Shown: positions 56,851 to 64,000 of the stretch, in pieces
Layout of the letters: each line of letters opens with the position of its first letter
Position numbering within the stretch: the stretch's first letter is position 1
Origin: Epiperipatus broadwayi
Taxonomy: Eukaryota > Onychophora > Udeonychophora > Euonychophora > Peripatidae
DNA length: 64,000 nucleotides
Direction: 5' to 3'
Assembly (NCBI GenBank): GCA_028023455.1
Contig: JAQFVV010012513.1
Coordinates: forward strand, 2,180,001-2,244,000
Made by a program: the position numbers and the translations under genes
Notes under the pieces: generated by a model
What the model saw: the letters and a program-made list of their open reading frames with translations, nothing else
Database searches by the model: none
Told to the model about the DNA's origin: nothing

Positions 56851-57900
56851 TAGAGAAACTATGGATAATGGGATATTCAATAAGTGTGATTATGGCATCA
56901 AGTATGGTAGATTGGATTGAGCAGGGAGTAATTAATAAGTATATTGAGAATAGGGAAATTATAAAATATTATAGATATGTAGATGATGTAATAGTAGTAG
57001 AAAATAGAAGAAGCATAATGAAAGCATTTAATGAACTAAATAAAAATATTTTTAATATTAAATTTACAATAGAAAATAATGAAGATAGAGTGAAATATTG
57101 AGATTTATTAGTGAAAAAGGATGAGAATGGAGAGATTATTATAAAACTTTGCATAAATGATAAAAAATAAGGGGAATGATACATCCCAAATCTTATCCAC
57201 CTTGGTGTCAGAAAATGGGGGTACTGAAAGGAATAAAAGAGAAAAATGATAGGCTTACATTGAACAAAAAAAGGCAAAATAGCAAAAGTTGCAGATCCAG
57301 AAGAAATACATTAAAAATGGTTATAATGGTAGGCTTGTAAGAAATATATTGAGGGATAGAAGAGAACATAAGAAAGTTAGCAATAAAAATGAAAGAAAAA
57401 ATAAGAAATGGATTTCTATTCCATATTCAAAGGAGGTTTATAGAATTCTGAATGATAGAAAAGAAAAAATAAATGAGAATATAGGTGTAGAATGGAAAAA
57501 TAGTAGATCTTTAGAAAAGTGAGTGACTAATGCAAAAATGAGAAATGATAGAAGTGATAAGATAGGAATAGTTTATAAATTATGTGTCAAAGTTGTTTGA
57601 TGGTATATATATTTATAGGTCAGTCAGGGAAAAGTAAGATAGAGAGAGGTAATGAGAATGACAGAGCAATAAATAAGAGAGATATTAAGTCAAGACCATA
57701 TTGCCATTTTTTAGAAACAGGGCATATTATGAAATGGGAAGAAAGTATTGAGGTGATCAAATATTGTGGAAATTATAAAGAAAGGAAAGGGTATGAGGTA
57801 ATGTATATACAAAAAAATAAAGACAAATGTATGAATTTAGTACAGGGTTCAATAAAGTTGGAAGGAAAATGGGTATTAAATAAAAATTGGAATATATAAA
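56846..57900 (+). pseudogene. Penelope-like element: reverse transcriptase end and GIY-YIG endonuclease
   Basis: The first open stretch (56868-57101) has MGYSISVIMASSMVDW and YYRYVDDVIVV, the PLE reverse transcriptase palm with the YVDD site. After an in-frame TGA (57099) the frame runs on, DLLVKKDENGEIIIKL. Then in other frames come HPKSYPPWCQKMGVLKGIK (57180-57240) and the linker from 57289. The last stretch (57582-57899) is the GIY-YIG domain: CQSC, VYIFIGQSGKS, RGNEND, YCHFLETGH and the end VLNKNWNI. The C-x2-C and H...H residues match the zinc-finger-like pattern of PLE endonucleases. The N-terminal half is missing and several frameshifts occur, so it is dead. Family role: target-primed insertion by reverse transcriptase plus GIY-YIG nicking. 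Confidence 0.88.
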
Positions 57901-58206
57901 AACCTTTTTAGGTCTGGGATTGGGCAATAGAGGGCGTTCTAGATGATACATAAACCATGTGACATTTTTTTGAATTATTGTAACATCTTGATATGGTTCA
58001 ATTTTGAATGAAAGTCGATTTGATGGCAATAATTTTTTATTTTAATTATGTAGTTCTCTATTAAATTGATTATATTCAGTTCAGGAGAAAGTATATAAGA
58101 AAGGCAACATAATGGTTTTAAAAGTAATACCATCAAATGAAAATGATATATATGATAAACAAAACAAGTTATAAATTTTGTAACTTGCTTTTAAGCTTGC
58201 ATTTTA
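57901..58206. other. Sequence downstream of the PLE relic
   Basis: Likely the untranslated 3' part of the PLE, at least to about 58030; I could not define its end. No ribozyme core was seen in it. Confidence 0.4.
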
Positions 58207-58466
58207 TGATCACTAGATGGAGCTTTACCAATAGCTCCTAACAAGCTTTTGTTTACATAAATGCAGAGAGAGATAGAATTCAATATCTTTTTCATTGTCT
58301 CCACCTCCAGACCAGCTGGTTTCGAGCTAGTGACGTGAGCCAACTAGCTCGAAACCAGCTCGTCTGGAGGTGGAGACAACGAAAGAGATATTGAATTCTA
58401 TCTCTCTCAGTGTTTATGTAAACAAAGCTTGTTAGGAGCTATTGGTAAAGCTCCATCTAGTGATCA
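58207..58466. repeat. Family D palindrome with a hammerhead-like 3' half
   Basis: A 260-bp near-perfect palindrome centred near 58336 ('gctagtgacgtgagcca'), with outer words 'tgatcactagatggagcttt' and the reverse complement at the right. In both arms, read outward, 'gctcgaaaccagctcgtctg' gives GAAAC, a loop, GTC and then TGGAGGTGG, the order of the 3' half of a hammerhead. The CTGANGA half is replaced or truncated at the centre. High arm similarity suggests a young insertion. Confidence 0.75.
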
Positions 58467-59276
58467 TATATATATATATATATATATGATCACTAGATCA
58501 TATATATATATATATACTAGTTTGGTTATCACTTGTAATAAATTTAGATTGTTAAAAGTTTACTTGCTGCAAGATGATTTCTTGCCACAATCGTAAATGT
58601 ATGTTTCTTTCATTTACTTGGAGTATAGTTATAGGTGGCCATTTTTCTAAATAAAAATTCTTTATAAATTTAGAAGATGAAAAATAATTTTTAACCCAAA
58701 ATGCAAATGCATGTTAGTAGACATTGTTTTCTTTTCCAGTAAATAAATTTATAGGGTCACATTTTTTCCAAATAAATATAGCAGGACTAATAATTTTAGC
58801 ACTATACTAGTATGTAAGTACCATTATTTCAATATAAAAAAATCTATGTATAATAAAAGTAATATTTATTTATATTTTCAACATAGTTTAGATTTATAAT
58901 CAAGAGAAAAAAAATATTGTTGAAAATCTGAAAAATTCACACGTAAAAAGCCCTGATTTGAGATTAAATGTAATTTGCCTACAAGCTATATGCAATATTT
59001 TTAACTATTATAACTTTACAAATAATATGTTTTGTTTTTTTTTACTCAGCTTAAAATAATTTAATTTTTTAATATTTGCAATAAGAAAAATTAACAATGT
59101 GAAATTCATAAAAAAAATTACAGTACATTGTTTTTTTTTTTTTTTTTTTTGATAAGTTTTCCATTAAGATTTCTTTATGTGGTGACATTTTTCTCTTCAA
59201 TTTTTAAAAAAAATTAAATTAGTTGTTCTGAAAAATCATGTATATAATCCCATGTAAAAAACAAACTTCAGGTAGC
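58467..59276. other. AT-rich sequence with TA runs and a T-run
   Basis: (TA)n and a short duplication 'gatcactaga' at 58459-58515, and a T-run of about 22 at 59129-59150. No gene. Confidence 0.5.
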
Positions 59277-59608
59277 ATTTACTGAGGCTACAACCTCGAG
59301 CATATGTGTGAAAAATGTGATAGTAGGGACCTCTACTGGTGTTTAACCACAAGCTTATGCTATGGAAGAAAAGAGGGGAACCCCTCCTTACTTCAACCTA
59401 CTTTCTATTTAAATAGGTGAAGCTGAAGTGGTTAGATCTTCAGCTTTACCTACTTAAATAGAGAGTAGGTTGAAGTAAGGAGGGGTTCCCCTTGGGTTCC
59501 CCTCTTTTCTTCCATAGCGTAAGCTTGTGGTTAAACACTTGCAGATGTCCCTACTATCACATTTTACATGCATATGCTCGAGGTTATAGCCTCAATAAAT
59601 ATTACTTA
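59277..59608. repeat. Family F palindromic element
   Basis: Arms 'actgaggctacaacctcgag', 'gatagtagggac', 'cttatgctatggaagaaaag' and 'ccttacttcaacctactttc' pair with their reverse complements to 'gaggttatagcctcaataaa'. The centre is near 59435 ('gtggttagatcttcagcttt'). The right arm has a 10-base internal duplication of 'ggttcccc'. A single arm lies at 49390-49572. No ribozyme core was identified. Confidence 0.85.
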
Positions 59609-59689
59609 CATAATCAATGTGCATTTAATAAATTTATAATTAAAACTTCAGGTAGGTAAAGTTTTGGGCTATATCACAAATGAAATACA

Positions 59690-59990
59690 TGAGTGAAAGA
59701 ACAAACAGATATTACTGACATCATTGATAGAATTAAGAGACTGAAGTGGAATTGGCTGAACATATTTCTAGAAGAGATGATAATAGATGAATATTTAAAA
59801 TCTTAAAGTGGATTTTGAAATATTGTAAAAGATTTAGAAAGAGACCATGTGTGAGATGGATAAATGAAATGAGCGAGTGAGGTAGAGTGAATGGAGAAGT
59901 TAGGCTAGACAAGGAAAAAGATTGATTGAACTTGGAAAGACCACCAACCAGCAGTGTATCGATCGATAATTGTTCAGAATGATAGAAAGA
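59690..59990 (+). mobile_element. RTE-clade LINE C-terminal relic
   Basis: 'gaacaaacagatattactga' (EQTDITD) and 'gaattaagagactgaagtgg' come first, then 'catatttctagaagagatga', 'agaccatgtgtgagatggat' (RPCVRWI) and the end 'tgtatcgatcgataattg'. The order follows 2740-3010. It is 5'-truncated and frame-broken. The minus-strand open frame here is a shadow. Confidence 0.75.
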
Positions 59991-60302
59991 CAATTTTAAT
60001 CTTTGAACAATTATTTTTCTTTTAATAAAATCAACTTCTTGAATTAAATCACAATTCAAAAATAAATTTCTGCTTTCACCCTGATTTTGTATATAAAAGC
60101 ATTTTCATAAGCTTTAATCTGTTTATATTAAAATGGCATACACAGCTAAATTTGATCATTATTTTCAAATGGCATATCTTAAAATGAGTTGGTTAAGAAA
60201 CTCTTATGTAAGTGAATATAGGTGATGACACTTTTTAGCTAACATCTCAAATAATTTGTGTGTGCCAAGAATATCTTAAAATGATCTGAATGCTAAATCA
60301 AC

Positions 60303-60545
60303 ACCATATTACTTTGAATAGAAAATGCCTTCGAATCTAAGATGGAGTAGGATTTTAAGCAGAGAAAATTTAAAAAAAATAAAATGACTTTGTTGAAAAA
60401 TAAGAAACATATTTATTTACTTAAATACAAACTAATATTTTATTGCAAATCTTCTTCAGACATATTTTCACTTTTTTCATCTTCACTTTCAACACTTGAA
60501 TTCTCATCTTCACTATTCCACCAGGGTACATCATCTATCTTTAGA
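60303..60545 (-). mobile_element. Pogo/Tigger-like DNA transposon relic with acidic C-terminal tail
   Basis: The end 'ccatattactttgaatag' (60306-60323) matches the inverted form of 'gaagtaatatgg' at 63040-63051, so both may be terminal repeats. On the - strand 60440-60538 encodes DDVPWWNSEDENSSVESED and ends SEEDLQ before a stop. Acidic tails of this sort close pogo/Tigger-type transposases. Most of the transposase is deleted. The family call is tentative. Confidence 0.45.
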
Positions 60546-60637
60546 CTATTTTAATTATTAGCAATGCAACATTTTAAGAAAATATTTTTGATAATTTTGT
60601 CAAATATATATTTTTAAGACTGCAAAATCCATTCAGA

Positions 60638-60666
60638 ATTATATATATATATATATATATATATAT
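60638..60666. repeat. (TA)n microsatellite
   Basis: A TA run just outside the family E palindrome. Confidence 0.9.
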
Positions 60667-60745
60667 TAATTCTAATATGTTCACGGATAAAAGATGTCAT
60701 ATTATTATTACTATTTGCGGGATATTCTGTGTAGTGAAAAAGCTA

Positions 60746-60791
60746 AATGCTGACATTTCAGTACAATATCAAGTACCTTCCTCAGAGCATC
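60746..60791 (-). ncRNA. Hammerhead ribozyme (family E), minus arm, well paired
   Basis: On the - strand: CTGAGGA (60779-60785, fits CTGANGA), GAAA (60756-60759) and GTC (60752-60754). Stem I pairs GATGCT with AGCATT over six positions (one G-T). Stem II pairs AG-TAC with GTACT with one bulged G around TTGATATT. Stem III is practically absent (GAAAT next to GTC), as known for Penelope-type ribozymes. Cleavage in this arm is plausible in a dimer. Confidence 0.75.
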
Positions 60792-60940
60792 CTCTTTCTC
60801 AAATCATAAGAATGCACATGAGATTTAAAATTGTTTTTATCATTTTCTTTCTCTTCATATTTAAATTCTATTGGTTGAGAAGTTTTAAAATTTATTTTCT
60901 CTTCCAATAACTTCTTCCAAATGTTGTTAATGAAAGGTGT

Positions 60941-61102
60941 GAATTAAAGAAGATTAACAACATTTGGAAGAAGTTATTGGAAGAGAAAATAAATTTTAAA
61001 ACTTCTCAACCAATAGAATTTAAATGTGAGGAGAAAGAAAATGATAAAAACAATTTTAAATCTCATGTGCATTCTTATGATTTGAGAAAGAGGACGCTCT
61101 GA
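60941..61102 (+). CDS. 53-codon C-terminal fragment, retroelement-like, ends at the ribozyme
   Basis: The frame reads ELKKINNIWKKLLEEK at the start and HSYDLRKRTL before TGA at 61100-61102. That stop lies within the ribozyme core CTGAGGA. The other arm encodes nearly the same peptide on the - strand, and the arms differ by a few substitutions while the frame stays open in both. The composition is hydrophilic and basic/acidic with a YDLRKR end. I do not recognise a domain; an element-encoded C-terminus is my inference. There is no start codon of its own. Confidence 0.4.
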   Translation, partial: ELKKINNIWKKLLEEKINFKTSQPIEFKCEEKENDKNNFKSHVHSYDLRKRTL

Positions 61103-61138
61103 GGAAGGTACTTGATATTGTATTGAAACATCAGCATT
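61093..61138 (+). ncRNA. Hammerhead ribozyme (family E), plus arm
   Basis: CTGAGGA (61099-61105), GAAAC (61125-61129) and the triplet ATC (61130-61132) are present. Stem I GACGCT/AGCATT has one mismatch compared with the minus arm. Stem II loses one pair at GTATT. It is the partner of 60746-60791. Confidence 0.7.
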
Positions 61139-61188
61139 TAGCTTTTTCACTACATGGAATATCCTGCAAATAGTAATAATAATATGAC

Positions 61189-61224
61189 ACACACACACGC
61201 ACACACACACATATATATATATAT
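61189..61224. repeat. (CA)n(TA)n microsatellite
   Basis: Mixed CA/CG and TA dinucleotide run flanking the family E element. Confidence 0.9.
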
Positions 61225-61639
61225 AGTCTGCATTGAAAAGTCTTATTTAGTGTAAATACCATAACTTTTTTTTTTTAAAAATGATTTTAAAGTATGGTTT
61301 TGACATTTATTGTTACCAGTAAATCATTTTTCTTTTGATTAAAAACCTTTTCTAAAATGCAAATTAATAAATTGTCAGATTATTAAAGTAAATGCAAGAT
61401 TTTAAAAATAAATGTCTTTATAATTGGCAAAAATAATCTAGAGTGATCAATATAAAATGTATTTTGTATCAACAAATTACAAATTGTAGCCATATGTCAT
61501 TGATTTCTTTTCCGAATTGTTTTCATGTAAAGAATTTTTTTTCTATTCAAGTCTAAATCATGTTTTTAAAATAATTAATATTTTCATAAATATTTTCCCC
61601 AAAAAATTATAAATGTGTAAAAAACAATTTGAATATATA

Positions 61640-62060
61640 CATTTTAATTTGAAAATCAAAATGAAGATACCAAAACTGTAAAAATTGTTGACAGGCATTA
61701 TCTTGTGTAGAAAACAGGAAACAACCAATCAGAAATAAGGCAGGTTCTTATTTCATTGTTGTATTGTTTTATTACTTCTAAAACATTCTAACAGTTATTC
61801 AGTACAGTTTTCTCAATAAATTAATAGTAAAATCGGAAAAAAAACAATTTTAAAAGATTCTAAAACATAGTCTTCACTTTGAAAATCAAAATTAAGATAT
61901 TGGAACTGTTAAAATCCTTGCCAGGTACTCTCTTGTGTAGAGAACAAAAAACAACCAATCAGAGTGAAGAAATATTATTAGCTCATTGTTGTATTGATTT
62001 ATTCATTGTAAAAAAAATTTAAAGATAATTCAGAGAGAGTTAAAGCTGTTTACAAAATTA
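61640..62060. repeat. Repeat G subunit in tandem, period about 230 bp
   Basis: 'ttgaaaatcaaaatgaagat', 'tcttgtgtag', 'aacaaccaatcag' and 'tcattgttgtattg' at 61651-61775 recur at 61879-62005. A third, more diverged form lies at 62560-62700 ('cagccaatcaaaatgaagaa', 'tgtattgattttttacttgt'). Confidence 0.7.
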
Positions 62061-62830
62061 ACCTTTGGAGTTCTAATTATTTTATTGGCCGAGTGATGTA
62101 AAAGTCTAAACTTTTAATTGGTCAAGTCACAAACTCAACTGTCAAAATATATTCATCTTTTAATATTATATTCACTTTACATTTGTTTGTAAAAAAATAT
62201 ATTAATAATTTGTCAGGTTATGAAAATGAATAAAAGTTTTTTCAAAAATAAAATTTTATTTATAATTTAAAAATATTCGATAATGGTGGCAAATTTAAAA
62301 CAAATATTACTGACCAACTAAATAGCTTTGATGATGTCAGTGATTTCTTCCTCAATTTTATGTTGCGTGGATAAGTAAATAATTTTTGCTAATGTCTTAA
62401 CTATTTTTATAAAATAATTTTATTTTTAGCATATTTTATCAAAATAATTTAAAATATGTCAAAAAATACATCAAAAAATACTTTTAAAATGGTCTAAAAC
62501 ATTTGTTTATTACTTTCAAAATGAAAGAAAAAAATTCTTAGCTGACTAACAGCTTTGAAAAGAGGCTTTCTTTGAACTTGATGGTTACAGCCAATCAAAA
62601 TGAAGAATTCCCAGCCTAATTCTTTTGTTAGACTTAAAATGTAAGTTGTATTGATTTTTTACTTGTAAAATAATTCAAGAGAGGGCAGCATCTTACAAAA
62701 CTTTTTTTAACTTTTAAAAAGAGTGCAAAATATTTATTTTAATGCTAAAAATAATAGAATTCAAGCGATTTGAAGCCATTTTGAGTCATCTTGTAAGGAC
62801 CATCACAAGGGTTAATCCAAAGAATATTGG
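62050..62830 (+). repeat. Dispersed repeat G, plus copy
   Basis: Reverse-complement partner of 53160-54000: 'tattggccgagtgatg', 'taataatttgtcaggttatg', 'gccaatcaaaatga', 'ttgattttttacttgtaaaa' and 'gagggcagcatcttac' occur in mirrored order. It is contiguous with the tandem subunits at 61640-62060. Confidence 0.7.
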
Positions 62831-62968
62831 CTTTTAATGTTAAATCATTTTTTTTTCAGATTAAAAAACAATAACATGCAATTCTATAAATGAATATCAA
62901 TGATAATGATTGTAATACTATGTGCATATATAGCATAAAGCAAAGTTTCACAGAAATTTGATGTTAAA

Positions 62969-63052
62969 ATAATAGGTTCGAATTTAAGTTGCACCCCTCT
63001 TTTATGGGTCAAAATTTAGAAAGAAGCATCTTATATTTGAAGTAATATGGTA
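62969..63052. repeat. Pogo-like terminal fragment
   Basis: 'aggttcgaatttaagttgca' at the left and 'aagcatcttatatttgaag' with 'taatatgg' at the right resemble the two ends of pogo-type elements brought together, and the right end matches 60303-60323 inverted. Possibly a tiny internal-deletion derivative. Confidence 0.45.
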
Positions 63053-64000
63053 ATGTTTTTTTTTTCAAAAATTAAATCAATAAAATCTGTTAATAAGTAA
63101 AAACAAACAACCATTGAATTATCCTTTGTATGCAGTGGACTATTGAGCAAATCTATCATAAAAGAAAAAGTAGCTACTACTTATTAGGCTTGATAATTGG
63201 TAATGAATATTTGAGTAATTTCAAATTGTGCTTTATTTGTGAGCTAAAATAGATAAAAACCTGTTTATTAATGAATACTGACTTACTAGATGGATTGACT
63301 ATGGATTGTTTATTTCAAATAATAATCATGTCCGATTACAATCTGAAACAACAAAAACAAAAATGATTTTGCTATTCAAATAAAAGTTATATCATCAATC
63401 AATAAGGTGTTCCATCCCTTCATTAGGGTCTTATTTAAGTACTCAGCATCTTTGTATATTTAAAAATATACTTACCTGAGTATTTAATTTAGCTGCATGG
63501 ATATTTTCAAATATTTAAAGGTTCTGAATATTGCAATTTATAAAAATAAGATGCAATGTAAAAAATAAAATGGTTTGATAATCAAGTAAATAAATGTTTT
63601 CTGTTTGTCTTTTACACTCATGAAGGTCTGTAAAATGGTTTTTTTAACTATCCAATATAGAAATGCAAAAATAAATAGGAAATGTTTTTATTATTATCCA
63701 TTATAGCACAATAATTTATAAATTAAGTTAAACTTAATGGAAAAATATCACTTAGTGAATATTGCTTTTTTCTTTGTAACTGTTCTGGAGGATTCTCAGA
63801 AATTTAGTCCTAAGCAAATAATTAGTTAAAAATATTTAAACTGTATTCAAATCTAAAACTTATGACCCATAAAAGTACATGAATAATTAATACATAATAG
63901 CATAATTGGTAATAAAAGCTAATAAAATGTGAAGAATATATAGTGCATAATGCTTTACTGACATTAAATATAGAAATAAATTCAATTCATTTAACATTAA
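63053..64000. other. Unannotated AT-rich sequence
   Basis: No gene or repeat that I can support. Confidence 0.5.

Larger units (their letters stand above)
60690..61190. mobile_element. Family E palindromic element: coding tail plus hammerhead in each arm
   Basis: A head-to-head palindrome of about 500 bp. The left arm (60692 to about 60930) and right arm (60957 to about 61188) differ at few positions. Each arm, read outward from the centre, holds an open coding tail followed directly by a ribozyme-like motif and then 'agctttttcactac'. Outer flanks are (TA)n on the left and (CA)n(TA)n on the right. Coding plus ribozyme in this order suits the end of an element open frame running into a Penelope-type terminal repeat. 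The long open frames on the opposite strand are antisense images. Confidence 0.8.

Noticed and set aside
56969-57277. 102-codon minus-strand frame
   Set aside because: Antisense to the PLE reverse transcriptase and linker, which has clear motifs.
60677-61210. Two similar open frames (60677-60910 + and 60974-61210 -)
   Set aside because: They are antisense images of the family E arms; their likeness follows from the palindrome, and the sense reading (YDLRKR tail) is the better candidate.
1-64000. CRISPR array, operon or bacterial gene cluster
   Set aside because: No regularly spaced identical repeats, no ribosome-binding patterns and no dense coding; the content is that of an animal genome.

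Overview
The window reads as a gene-poor, very AT-rich stretch of an animal (invertebrate) nuclear genome. The grounds are long (TA)n and (TG)n microsatellites, relics of RTE-type LINEs, a mariner transposase, a Penelope-like element (PLE) with a GIY-YIG endonuclease domain, tRNA-derived SINE-like repeats, and the absence of any dense bacterial-type gene layout. A lophotrochozoan such as a mollusc or flatworm is possible, but nothing here fixes the phylum. I found no intact host gene; almost every open frame is a short shadow or a piece of a decayed element, so the window is probably intergenic or intronic.

Layout: 1.4-3.0 kb, an RTE LINE whose 5' part is inverted exactly as twin priming would leave it. 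5.4-5.7 kb, an RTE 3' end. 6.8-8.4 kb, the first palindromic hammerhead-ribozyme elements (family A). 9.5-13.2 kb, unassigned richer-GC patches and a 120-bp hairpin. 13.8-17.8 kb, a 4-kb fold-back element with 1.4-kb inverted arms. 17.9-21.7 kb, a palindromic MITE, tRNA-like SINEs and an RTE fragment. 21.7-26.1 kb, almost featureless. 26.1-29.6 kb, a MITE, a diverged tandem repeat and family B palindromes. 29.6-33.6 kb, RTE relics and several family A units. 36.0-41.5 kb, the best family B units (one with a 16-bp target-site duplication) and other palindromes. 42.0-42.6 kb, a mariner relic. 47.4-48.2 and 54.3-55.9 kb, more family A and C units. 51.5-52.2 kb, a nested fold-back. 56.6-57.9 kb, a PLE reverse transcriptase/endonuclease relic beside a pogo-like relic. 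58.2-61.2 kb, three further palindromes, one (family E) carrying a conserved 53-codon tail that runs into a hammerhead. 53.2-54.0 and 62.05-62.8 kb, a long dispersed inverted repeat.

The most notable system is the set of about 20 hammerhead-ribozyme-like motifs (type I, tiny stem III) in at least four repeat families. They share an architecture of head-to-head palindromes, sometimes head-to-tail dimers, with one ribozyme per arm. Several copies keep the CTGANGA and GAAA core, a stem II and a two-part stem I with an internal loop. This matches what is known of the ribozymes in Penelope-like elements, retrozymes and the schistosome Sm-alpha SINE-like repeats, and a PLE relic lies in the same window. 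A plausible model is that these are non-autonomous elements mobilised by PLE enzymes, with ribozymes that process multimeric transcripts. All ribozyme calls are made by eye from core motifs and hand pairing.
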